From: Pseudolabrys sp.
GTDB taxonomy: Bacteria > Pseudomonadota > Alphaproteobacteria > Rhizobiales > Xanthobacteraceae
Length of the DNA stretch: 6,136 bases
Reading direction: 5' to 3'
Assembly (NCBI GenBank): GCA_019246455.1
Contig: JAFAQJ010000042.1
Span: 1 to 6,136, forward strand
Under the pieces are notes generated by a model that ran no database searches, was not told the DNA's origin, and saw only the letters and a list, made by a program, of their open reading frames with translations. Shown piece by piece: positions 1 to 5,259 of this stretch. Position 1 is the stretch's first letter, and every line of letters begins with the position of its first letter. The position numbers were made by a program, and so were the translations under genes.

Positions 1-945
1 AGCGCGGATGAACGGCGCCACCAGTTCGCCGGTGACAGTGTGCGCCGGAAAACGGTCGGGCGCGACGCCAAAGGTCAACTTCTCGCGCTCCTTCGCCGGC
101 ACATAGAGCGTGCCGAACATCCAATCCCACAGGGCGAGGCAGCTGCCGTAGTTCTTGTTGAAGTGTCTTGGATCGGCGGAGTGATGGCCCTGATGATGCG
201 CTGGGCTCACGAACAGGCGGCCGAAGAGCCCGGTGAACGAGATCCACACATGCGAATGCTGCAGGTGGACGTAAACGTGAATGAAGAACACCAGAATGAG
301 GTTGGTGTCGTTGAGTGCGTACTGGTGCGTCGTCTTGCCGAACCAATAGCTGGCGAAGCCGTTCGCGACCGCGGTCGAGAAGGCAAGGATGTTGGCGAAG
401 ATCCAGGCATACACCGGGTGGACGCGGAAGTTCGTGAACGGCGTCAACACTTCAGCGGTGTGATGCACCTTGTGGAATTCCCACAGCACCGGCACGCGGT
501 GGCTGAGCCAATGGTTGAACCAGTAGCCCAGCTCGTAGGCTAGGAAGAGCATGAGAGTAATGATCGCACGCGATGCGAGCTCAGGTATCGCAGACACAGA
601 CGGCTCGCCGAACAGGCGAACCATCGCGACGATGATGCCGTTCGTGATCGTTTCGTAGGTCAAGATCGCCCAACCGAACACGATGCCGAACACGAACACA
701 TTGAAAAACAGGTAGCCGATGTCGGCCTGGTTCGAGGCGCTGTGCACGATCCGCTTTGGGAATAGGGCGCGCAGCAATGTCTTGGCGCGCAGCTGCCGGC
801 CGCGACGCAGGCGCCTGCCGGCATAGAATATGGTCGCAATCAGGAGCGCCGCGCCGAGCGAGGTAAAGGAGAAATGAGAGCCGAGCGTGAACAGCAACTT
901 GTGCAGCTGCTCCCACAAGAAGCTCAATCCGGGTCGGAAATCCAT
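1..945 (-). CDS. Sterol desaturase / fatty acid hydroxylase family membrane protein (3' end cut by window)
   Basis: Reading the minus strand from the ATG at 945 gives 315 open codons that run off the left edge, so the C-terminus is missing. An in-frame TAA lies four codons upstream of the ATG, so this is the first possible start; the Shine-Dalgarno is weak. The protein has several hydrophobic segments (about residues 28-42, 78-108, 126-142, 180-200, 215-228). It also carries the three histidine clusters of the family: HWLSH (145-149), HKVHH (158-162) and HQGHH (251-255), followed by a conserved aromatic stretch with WDWMFGTLY (273-281). In this superfamily (PF04116) the histidines hold a di-iron centre that hydroxylates or desaturates lipid or sterol-like substrates in the membrane. 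The substrate cannot be told from sequence; hopanoids, carotenoids or fatty acids are all possible. It is divergent from the VOC gene, across a 137-bp spacer. Confidence 0.93.
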   Translation of the reverse strand, partial: MDFRPGLSFLWEQLHKLLFTLGSHFSFTSLGAALLIATIFYAGRRLRRGRQLRAKTLLRALFPKRIVHSASNQADIGYLFFNVFVFGIVFGWAILTYETITNGIIVAMVRLFGEPSVSAIPELASRAIITLMLFLAYELGYWFNHWLSHRVPVLWEFHKVHHTAEVLTPFTNFRVHPVYAWIFANILAFSTAVANGFASYWFGKTTHQYALNDTNLILVFFIHVYVHLQHSHVWISFTGLFGRLFVSPAHHQGHHSADPRHFNKNYGSCLALWDWMFGTLYVPAKEREKLTFGVAPDRFPAHTVTGELVAPFIRA

Positions 946-1082
946 GCCCCGGATTTAAGCTTTCGAGGTAAATATTGTCTTGTGGCGGTCGCAGAGTCGC
1001 TGCGGTCATCAACTTGCCGCGGCCGGCCCGCCGTTTCATGATGCGGGGGCTGAAGCTGTGATTTTTCAGGGAAGGTACACCG

Positions 1083-1478
1083 ATGCCGAACTACCAGTGG
1101 GATCACATCCATCTGCGCAGTGCTGATCCGGAGGCGACGGCGCAGTGGTTTGAGAAGATGCTCGACGCGCAGGTGATCCGTTCGATGCAGCAGGGCAAGC
1201 CGCGCATTGATCTCAAGCTCGGCGGCCAGAATGTTTTCATTGCGCCGGTCGGACCGTCCGACAAAGTCAACGCGCCGCCGGTTACGCCCTACCAAGGGCT
1301 CGACCATTTCGGCCTGGCGGTCAGCAATGTTGACGCGGTTGTGGCCGATCTCAAGAAAAAGGGCGTCGAGTTCACGATGGAGCCCAACAATCCACGGCCC
1401 GGCATCCGCATCTGCTTCATGCGTGGGCCACAAGGCATCTCGATCGAGTTACTCGACCGCGACCCGAAATACACCTAG
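1083..1478 (+). CDS. VOC (glyoxalase/bleomycin-resistance/dioxygenase fold) protein
   Basis: This is a 131-residue protein made of two beta-alpha-beta-beta-beta half repeats. The first begins with WDHIHLRSADPEA (6-18) and the second with LDHFGLAVSNVDA (73-85), and the two openings align with each other. The likely metal ligands of the vicinal oxygen chelate fold are visible: His8, His75 and Glu122 (in ISIELLD). Family members include lactoylglutathione lyase, methylmalonyl-CoA epimerase, fosfomycin-modifying enzymes and ring-cleaving dioxygenases. Nothing here selects among them, so the reaction is unknown. A good Shine-Dalgarno (AGGGAAGG, 1068-1075) sits 7 bases before the ATG, which settles the start. 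The gene is monocistronic: the next gene downstream lies on the other strand and converges, with 79 bp between the two stops. Confidence 0.92.
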   Translation: MPNYQWDHIHLRSADPEATAQWFEKMLDAQVIRSMQQGKPRIDLKLGGQNVFIAPVGPSDKVNAPPVTPYQGLDHFGLAVSNVDAVVADLKKKGVEFTMEPNNPRPGIRICFMRGPQGISIELLDRDPKYT

Positions 1479-1557
1479 GTCGCGCACCTTGCATTTCGAA
1501 TTTTCGGGTTTCGGCGGTTCTGCGGGTCTGATCGGGCAACCGGCCTAAGCGGCGCGA

Positions 1558-1803
1558 TTACGAGCTGTCCTCGACCTCGGTCTCGGGGCGGTCCTGGCCC
1601 GAGGCGGTTTCGCTGTGCCATTTGCCTTTCTCGTCTTCCCACTCGATCGCCTCGGTGTGGCCGGGGACGCGCTGCTCGGCGGCGACGTTTCGCGCCGCCT
1701 CGAGCGCCGCCCGATGGGTGGGGAAAGTCTCGGAAAAAACGCCGTTCGACTGGTAGGCCCAGCCGTCGTCGTGTTTGACGATCTTGTAAACGACATGCGT
1801 CAT
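1558..1803 (-). CDS. Small DUF2188-type protein
   Basis: An 81-residue soluble protein. Residues 5-65 match the DUF2188 pattern as I remember it: a beta strand ending in a DDGWAYQ-like turn (12-18), a strand with TFPTHRAAL (26-34), an alanine-rich helix (32-44), and a final strand with EAIEWEDEKGKWHSE (51-65). The last 15 residues are acidic and probably disordered. Family members are small proteins with no established biochemical role, so no function is offered. The ATG at 1803 has an AGG five to six bases upstream in the right register. A longer frame on the same strand (1475-1846) was rejected because its translation is arginine-rich and resembles no family. The gene is divergent from the PEBP gene, across about 88 bp. 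Confidence 0.8.
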   Translation of the reverse strand: MTHVVYKIVKHDDGWAYQSNGVFSETFPTHRAALEAARNVAAEQRVPGHTEAIEWEDEKGKWHSETASGQDRPETEVEDSS

Positions 1804-1879
1804 CGCTGCACCTGACTTCTTGCCGACTGTGCAACCAGATTAGCACGATTTAAGTTCCTGTTGGGTTCCCCTACGCAGC

Positions 1880-1883
1880 GGAG
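1880..1883 (+). promoter_or_regulatory. Ribosome binding site that decides the PEBP start
   Basis: GGAG at 1880-1883 lies 8 bases before the ATG at 1892. It overlaps or is too close to the alternative starts GTG 1883 and ATG 1886, so 1892 is the likeliest initiation codon. Confidence 0.6.
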
Positions 1884-1891
1884 TGATGGCC

Positions 1892-2389
1892 ATGACGTTC
1901 AGCGTGATCAGCGACAGTTTTAAGGACGGCGATTATCTGCCGAAGGAACACATTCTCTCCGCCGATTTCGGTTTCGGCTGTGCGGGTGGCAATCAGTCGC
2001 CACATCTGAAATGGTTCGGCGCGCCGGCCGGCACCAAAAGTTTCGCGGTAACGTGTTACGACCCCGACGCGCCGACCGGCTCTGGATTCTGGCACTGGCT
2101 GGTCGTCAATATTCCGCCGAACGTCACGGAACTGCCTCTGGGCGCCGGCAGCGCGAGCGGCAAGTTGCCGGCGGGCACGCTGCAGACGCGCACCGATTTC
2201 GGCAAGCCAGGTTATGGCGGGCCGTGCCCGCCGGAGGGCGACCATCCACACCGCTATCTCTTCACCGTGTTCGCGGTCAAAGCCGACAAGCTCGACGTCG
2301 GCGCCGACACCTCGGCTGCGGTGGTCGGGTTCAATCTACATTTCAATACGCTCGCCAAGGCTGCGATCATGGGGCTGTTCAAGCGCTGA
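1892..2389 (+). CDS. YbhB/YbcL family Raf kinase inhibitor-like protein (PEBP fold)
   Basis: A 165-residue cytoplasmic protein with the hallmarks of the phosphatidylethanolamine-binding protein family. These are the first conserved block CYDPDAP (55-61), the ligand-pocket stretch FWHWLVVNIPP (66-76), and the second block GPCPPEGDHPHRYLFTVFAV (110-129). Length is close to E. coli YbhB (about 158 residues). Eukaryotic relatives bind anionic phosphate groups and inhibit kinases; bacterial members have no settled role, so a small-molecule or phospholipid ligand is inference. The N-terminal third has a GFGCAGGNQSPHLKW stretch (27-41) where many relatives have a shorter CxG..SPPL motif. Starts at 1883 (GTG) and 1886 (ATG) are also in frame and would add only two or three residues. 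The gene stands alone and converges on cvpA with a 29-bp gap between stops. Confidence 0.93.
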   Translation: MTFSVISDSFKDGDYLPKEHILSADFGFGCAGGNQSPHLKWFGAPAGTKSFAVTCYDPDAPTGSGFWHWLVVNIPPNVTELPLGAGSASGKLPAGTLQTRTDFGKPGYGGPCPPEGDHPHRYLFTVFAVKADKLDVGADTSAAVVGFNLHFNTLAKAAIMGLFKR

Positions 2390-2418
2390 GTGCGCAAACG
2401 CCGTCTCGCCTCGCACGC

Positions 2419-2934
2419 TCAATACCCGCGCTCGCGTTTCATGCGCTCGATATAGTCGCCGATATCGGAAGGTAGCGCGCGCAATCCCTTTTCGCCGGCC
2501 GCGGCCAAATAGGGCCGCAATTTCGAATCCGCATACCAGGCCGGCTCGCGCCCCGGCGGAATGAGACGCCCGAAAATCAGAACGATCAACACCGCAAGCA
2601 AAGCGACGCGCACCGCGCCCAGCACCGCGCCGAGCACGCGGTCGATGAAACCGATGTGCTCGCCCGCCAGGCCGCCGACCGCGCTGCGCATCAGCGCGCC
2701 GAAGCCAAAGCCGAGCACCATCAAGGTTGCGAACGGCACGAAGGTGGTCTGGTCTGGCTGCAGCAGCGCGTGGCCGGTCAAATATTCGGAGACGCGCGGC
2801 GCCATCGCCAGCGTGACCGGCGCGGCGATCGCATAAGCGAGGATGGTGGCAAGGCTGCGCAGCAGCCCGGCATTGAAGCCGGTGACGATCGCAAACAGGC
2901 CGATGACGTAAACGGCGGCGTCGAAGGGACTCAT
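2419..2934 (-). CDS. CvpA family membrane protein
   Basis: A 171-residue protein with four predicted membrane helices (about residues 5-21, 26-46, 64-82 and 103-123) and a charged cytoplasmic tail ending in ERMKRERGY. The order and the signature stretches fit the CvpA/colicin V production family (PF02674). These are an N-terminal SPFDAAVYVIGLFAIVTGF followed by a basic AGLLRS turn, and later GFIDRVLGAVLGAVR (95-109). Length is also typical; E. coli CvpA has about 162 residues. The family is linked to colicin V export and to envelope integrity in enterobacteria; its molecular role is unsettled. In many bacteria cvpA lies beside purF or radA, but neither is in this window. The frame stays open to 3120, but the extra 62 residues are not family-like and cover the divergent spacer, so ATG 2934 is preferred. 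Its Shine-Dalgarno is weak. Confidence 0.88.
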   Translation of the reverse strand: MSPFDAAVYVIGLFAIVTGFNAGLLRSLATILAYAIAAPVTLAMAPRVSEYLTGHALLQPDQTTFVPFATLMVLGFGFGALMRSAVGGLAGEHIGFIDRVLGAVLGAVRVALLAVLIVLIFGRLIPPGREPAWYADSKLRPYLAAAGEKGLRALPSDIGDYIERMKRERGY

Positions 2935-3108
2935 TCCGCGCCCAATGTTGCATGAAGTGCGGCAGGACGCGACTTTGGCGCAGCCGATTTTCAACCGCGT
3001 CTCAACAGGCCCCGATGGAACTCTTGCGCGGGGCGGGAATGCAGTGTGCAATCGCGAATGTGAATCTATGGCTGGGGCGCCGGTCGTCCGATACCGCGCC
3101 TGTTTTCC

Positions 3109-3117
3109 AGGAAAGGA
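3109..3117 (+). promoter_or_regulatory. Ribosome binding site for the exported glycine-rich protein
   Basis: AGGAAAGGA lies 9 bases before the ATG at 3127. It favours that start over the in-frame ATGs at 3139, 3151 and 3160, although a start at 3139 or 3151 would give a more usual signal peptide length. Confidence 0.6.
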
Positions 3118-3126
3118 CATCGCTCC

Positions 3127-3609
3127 ATGACATTCACGATGAAATCCACGATGAGAATCATGACGGGTTTTTCGCGCCTTTCATTATCGTTGCGCGCGGC
3201 CTTGGTCGCGCTGGTTGCTTTGGCCGCGCTCGGCGTCACGGCGGCTTATGCCGATAGCGGTTTCGTGCGCTTCAACGTGATCAAGGCCGGCTTCGTGATC
3301 GGCGGCTCGGCCGGCAGCGGCACGCTATCGTTCCAGGGCCGCAGCTATCCGATCGCGATCGGCGGCCTGAGCTACGGCTTCACCTTCGGCGCGTCCGACA
3401 CGAATTTCCGAGGTACCGTGAGCAATATCCGTCGGCCGTCGGACGTCGAGGGCGTTTACGCCGCCGCGGGCGCGGGCGCCGCGCTCGGCGCCGGCGCCGG
3501 CGCGATCGTGCTTACCAACCAGAAGGGCGCGGTGCTGAGCATTTCCGGCCGCTCGGTCGGCGCGATCGTTGCCGCTGACTTGAACGGCATGGCGATCACG
3601 ATTCGCTAG
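3127..3609 (+). CDS. Exported glycine-rich beta protein of unknown function
   Basis: A 160-residue protein with a long but clear signal peptide: basic residues at 6-23, a hydrophobic core at 24-39, and AYA at 40-42 as a likely signal peptidase I site before DSGFVRF. The mature part (about 118 residues) has no cysteine and alternates short beta-like strands with glycine turns, for example GTLSFQGRSYPIAIGGLSYG (65-84). It then has a small-residue stretch AAAGAGAALGAGAGAIVLTN (112-131), and ends in strands with GRSV and GMAITIR. I do not recognise a named family with confidence. The fold pattern recalls EipA/DUF1134 envelope proteins of alphaproteobacteria, but that is a weak impression. It probably sits in the periplasm or at the outer membrane. 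The gene is monocistronic: a 192-bp divergent spacer precedes it and a hairpin terminator follows. Confidence 0.82.
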   Translation: MTFTMKSTMRIMTGFSRLSLSLRAALVALVALAALGVTAAYADSGFVRFNVIKAGFVIGGSAGSGTLSFQGRSYPIAIGGLSYGFTFGASDTNFRGTVSNIRRPSDVEGVYAAAGAGAALGAGAGAIVLTNQKGAVLSISGRSVGAIVAADLNGMAITIR

Positions 3610-3673
3610 GTGCGGACATTTGCGTTCGGCGAGTGGGCGCGCGTCCTGCCTGCTCGCCACGCGGAAAACGATA

Positions 3674-3703
3674 ACGCCGCGCACCGTTGCCGATGCGCGG
3701 CGT
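3674..3703. terminator. Bidirectional hairpin terminator
   Basis: A perfect 10-bp stem, ACGCCGCGCA (3674-3683) with TGCGCGGCGT (3694-3703), encloses a 10-base loop. It lies between the stops of two convergent genes (3609 and 3728). On the minus strand it is followed by TATCGTTTTCC, a fair U-tract; on the plus strand by the weaker CTGCATTTCT. It can therefore serve both genes, and termination of the minus-strand gene looks stronger. Confidence 0.75.
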
Positions 3704-3727
3704 CTGCATTTCTAAAGCGCTACGCGA

Positions 3728-3973
3728 TCACAGCGTGCAGCGGCCGCGGCGGGCCAGACGATCCTTGGCCGAAAGCGCGGCAGCGAAGGTCGGCAACGAC
3801 GGCGTCAGCTTGCGGTAATCGCCGGGGATCGGCGGGAAGCCCCAGCTAAAGTCGTAAATCTGGCACACGCCGGTGATCGACCATTTGATCACGCGGAAGT
3901 CGGCGGCGTTGGCGGAGCTTGTGGCGGCGAACGTCGCGGCCGCCAAAGCTGCACCCAGGATCAGCTTGCGCAT
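3728..3973 (-). CDS. Very small exported two-cysteine protein
   Basis: An 81-residue precursor. Residues 1-23 form a textbook signal peptide: MRK, a hydrophobic alanine-rich core, then SSANA before ADFRV. The mature protein is only about 58 residues. It contains VIKWSITGVCQIYDFSWG (28-45), a proline-rich PPIPGDYR segment (47-54), a helix-like stretch (61-75), and a C-terminal CTL. Its only two cysteines, Cys37 and Cys79, are suited to one disulphide in the periplasm. I recall similar short exported hypothetical proteins in Bradyrhizobium relatives, but no function is known. The start is fixed by GAGGAG seven bases upstream; a TTG at 3994 in the same frame would put this site inside the gene and was rejected. 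The gene lies 143 bp downstream of the ModA-like gene on the same strand, with hairpins in between, so it is probably transcribed on its own. Confidence 0.8.
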   Translation of the reverse strand: MRKLILGAALAAATFAATSSANAADFRVIKWSITGVCQIYDFSWGFPPIPGDYRKLTPSLPTFAAALSAKDRLARRGRCTL

Positions 3974-3980
3974 GCGTTTT

Positions 3981-3986
3981 CTCCTC
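3981..3986 (-). promoter_or_regulatory. Strong ribosome binding site of the small exported protein
   Basis: GAGGAG on the minus strand, 7 bases before the ATG at 3973. It is the strongest Shine-Dalgarno on this strand and it decides the start. Confidence 0.7.
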
Positions 3987-4011
3987 AATGACAAGGTGAC
4001 AAATCGGATAA

Positions 4012-4039
4012 AGGACGGCGAAAGCCAGCCTGCCGTCCT
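4012..4039 (-). terminator. Hairpin in the spacer after the ModA-like gene
   Basis: A perfect 8-bp stem, AGGACGGC (4012-4019) with GCCGTCCT (4032-4039), encloses a 12-base loop. Read on the minus strand it is followed by TTATCCGATTTG, a modest U-rich tail. It fits an intrinsic terminator for the two-gene unit that ends at 4117. It also lies 38 bp before the next start codon, so a leader attenuator for the small exported gene cannot be excluded. Confidence 0.5.
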
Positions 4040-4045
4040 AACGCC

Positions 4046-4067
4046 ATGGAACCCGGCAAAGTTCCAT
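4046..4067 (-). other. Second stem-loop beside the terminator
   Basis: A perfect 7-bp stem, ATGGAAC (4046-4052) with GTTCCAT (4061-4067), encloses an 8-base loop. It lies 6 bp from the 4012-4039 hairpin and 50 bp after the ModA-like stop. No U-tract follows it on either strand, so it looks like an RNA 3'-end stabiliser or an operator rather than a terminator. Confidence 0.4.
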
Positions 4068-4116
4068 CTGTCCAGTAGCCGACGTTGATTCTCCGCCGTG
4101 TTTATGTCGCGCCGTG

Positions 4117-4860
4117 TCAGCCCGGCGTCACGCCTTTGGCCTTGAAGACGGCGATCGCCTCGGGCGATTTCAGGAAATCGATAAAGGCTCGCGCCGCGCC
4201 GGGGTTCGCGGTCGAGGCCGCGACTGCACCGACGAACACCAAGTCGTTGTTCAGTTCGGCCGGGAAGGGGACCGGCGGCTCGAGACCCGGGGCGCTCAGT
4301 ACGTGGGTGAGAAAGACGCCGTATTGCGCTTCGCCGGTGGCGACTGCGGTGACGATGCCGGCCGGATTGGGCTGCGGCGTGAGCTTGGCCTTCATCGCGT
4401 CGACGATGCCGAGCTTCTCGAAGGTCTTCATCACGAAGGCGCCGGAGGCACTCTCCGGATAGAGCGTGAAGGACTGCGCCTTAAGCATCGCGTCCTTGAA
4501 TTTTTCGGCCGTAGAGATGTCGGGCTTTGGCGCGCCGGCCTTCACCGCGACGCCGTAACCGACGCGGGCGATCGGCGCGGGCTCGACGAATTTGGCTCGC
4601 GCCTCGGCGCTTCTCATCACCTCGATCGGGACGAAACCGGCGTCGAACGGCGCGCCGGATGCGGCCTGCTTGATTAGCTCCGGCGTGCCGGCGAATTCGA
4701 TGGTGATCTTGTGGCCGCTCGCTTGCTCGAACTTCGGCGCGAGATCTTTCAACGGCCCGGTCATCGAACCGCCGGCGAGGATTTTCAGATCGGCGGCGCG
4801 GGCCGTGGGCACGAGCGCCATCGCCAACGTGAGCGCGGCCGCGAGCAGCGATTTGTCCAT
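4117..4860 (-). CDS. ModA-like periplasmic substrate-binding protein (orphan)
   Basis: A 247-residue protein with a signal peptide (1-22, PTARA before ADLKI). A type II periplasmic binding fold of the molybdate-binding class (SBP_bac_11-like) follows. Visible landmarks are LKILAGGSMTGPLKDLAPKF (25-44), the FAGTPELIKQAASGAPFDAG stretch (56-75), YPESASGAFVMKTFEKLGI (134-152), and a final helix with ARAFIDFLKSPEAIAVFKAKG (223-243). In E. coli ModA two serines in the first and second loops contact the oxyanion. Here Ser32 matches the first, but the second loop reads AGTPE, so molybdate specificity is doubtful. No lipobox is seen, so it is a soluble periplasmic protein. No ABC permease or ATPase gene is adjacent. 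The gene follows a small coiled-coil gene by 21 bp and probably shares its transcript. It has no clear Shine-Dalgarno of its own. Confidence 0.87.
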   Translation of the reverse strand: MDKSLLAAALTLAMALVPTARAADLKILAGGSMTGPLKDLAPKFEQASGHKITIEFAGTPELIKQAASGAPFDAGFVPIEVMRSAEARAKFVEPAPIARVGYGVAVKAGAPKPDISTAEKFKDAMLKAQSFTLYPESASGAFVMKTFEKLGIVDAMKAKLTPQPNPAGIVTAVATGEAQYGVFLTHVLSAPGLEPPVPFPAELNNDLVFVGAVAASTANPGAARAFIDFLKSPEAIAVFKAKGVTPG

Positions 4861-4881
4861 GATGGCCCGCGACTGGCGCCG

Positions 4882-5091
4882 CTATTTCTTGTGCTGCTTC
4901 TGTAGCGCGTCGCGCTGCTTGATTAGGGCATCGAGCTCGTCCTGCTGCTCGGCGATGCGGTCGGCGTTGCGCGCCTCGTCGGCCGCGCCGGAGGAGGCTG
5001 CCGCCTGCTCGATCAACTGGCGGATGTTGTCACGCAGGATCGCGATGCGGCGGTCAAGCTCGTCACGAGAAAAACTGGTTTCGTTGGCCAT
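4882..5091 (-). CDS. Small coiled-coil protein of unknown function
   Basis: A 69-residue, highly charged cytoplasmic protein with no cysteine, signal peptide or membrane segment. Two helical stretches, about 10-33 (DELDRRIAILRDNIRQLIEQ) and 43-68 (ADRIAEQQDELDALIKQRDA), show heptad-like spacing of Leu and Ile. An alanine/glycine/serine turn (31-37) joins them, suggesting a helical hairpin or dimeric coiled coil. I know no function for it. ATG 5091 has AGAGGA (minus strand, 5097-5102) five bases upstream, a good start signal. It is the first gene of a unit with the ModA-like gene, whose start lies 21 bp after its stop. The dispersed palindromic repeat begins just upstream, so its promoter must lie within or beyond that repeat. 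Confidence 0.78.
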   Translation of the reverse strand: MANETSFSRDELDRRIAILRDNIRQLIEQAAASSGAADEARNADRIAEQQDELDALIKQRDALQKQHKK

Positions 5092-5101
5092 GAGCGTCCT
5101 C

Positions 5102-5189
5102 TGTCATGGCCGGGCTTGCACCCGCCATTTGCTTAGGATGGCACAAGAGTTTCCTAAGCGGGATCACCGGGTCAAGCCCGGTGATGACA
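5102..5189. repeat. Dispersed palindromic repeat of the rhizobial REP type
   Basis: An 88-bp imperfect palindrome. The outer arms are TGTCATGGCCGGGCTTG (5102-5118) and CAAGCCCGGTGATGACA (5173-5189), complementary except at two positions. Nested inside are a perfect 8-bp pair GCTTAGGA/TCCTAAGC (5131-5138 with 5152-5159) and a perfect 9-bp local hairpin ATCACCGGG/CCCGGTGAT (5163-5171 with 5177-5185). Elements with GGGCTTG and CAAGCCC arms ending in TGTCAT/ATGACA are, from memory, scattered in many copies through intergenic regions of Bradyrhizobium-like genomes. It lies between two divergent genes and overlaps the Shine-Dalgarno edge of the minus-strand gene by one base. Only one copy is present here, so the repeat status rests on recall and its structure. 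Confidence 0.72.
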
Positions 5190-5207
5190 AGAAAGGGACG
5201 TGGCCGC

Positions 5208-5235
5208 GGTCGGACGGGCGCACTATATTCCGACC
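5208..5235 (+). promoter_or_regulatory. Promoter-like dyad before the DUF2277 gene
   Basis: A perfect 7-bp inverted repeat, GGTCGGA (5208-5214) and TCCGACC (5229-5235), separated by 14 bases. TATATT (5224-5229), a good -10 hexamer for this GC-rich DNA, overlaps the right arm by one base. The -35 position (TGGCCG, 5201-5206, 17-bp spacing) is poor. The layout suits a regulator-controlled promoter, but that is inference. Confidence 0.4.
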
Positions 5236-5245
5236 AAAGAGTGCG

Positions 5246-5251
5246 AAAGGA
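5246..5251 (+). promoter_or_regulatory. Ribosome binding site that decides the DUF2277 start
   Basis: AAAGGA lies 8 bases before ATG 5260. The frame is open further upstream (to 5200), but only the 5260 start has this site and begins with the family's usual MCRNIKTLF. Confidence 0.65.
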
Positions 5252-5259
5252 CCCGCGTC

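Noticed and set aside
40..543. A 167-codon open frame on the plus strand
   Set aside because: It is antisense to the sterol desaturase gene, whose three histidine motifs make that strand the coding one.
946..1082. Possible promoters in the sterol desaturase/VOC spacer
   Set aside because: AT-rich words such as AATATT and a weak CGCAG/CTGCG dyad are present, but no -35/-10 pair with proper spacing was found on either strand.
924..1433. A 169-codon open frame on the minus strand
   Set aside because: It is antisense to the VOC gene, which has a Shine-Dalgarno and the family's metal ligands.
1479..1557. Possible terminator between the convergent VOC and DUF2188 genes
   Set aside because: The only pairing seen, CGGTT with AACCG, is 5 bp across a long loop with no U-tract, which is too weak to call.
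1475..1846. A 123-codon minus-strand frame over the DUF2188 gene
   Set aside because: Its translation is arginine-rich with no recognisable fold, while the 1558-1803 frame matches DUF2188 and has a ribosome binding site.
2935..3120. N-terminal extension of the CvpA protein by 62 residues
   Set aside because: The extension is not family-like, would cover the whole divergent spacer, and starts beside the Shine-Dalgarno of the opposite gene.
3989..4002. Direct repeat TGACAA-GG-TGACAA upstream of the small exported gene
   Set aside because: Six-base repeats 8 bp apart are short enough to arise by chance, and no promoter layout around them is convincing. On the minus strand the TTGTCA copies could be -35 boxes, but no -10 fits before the ribosome binding site.
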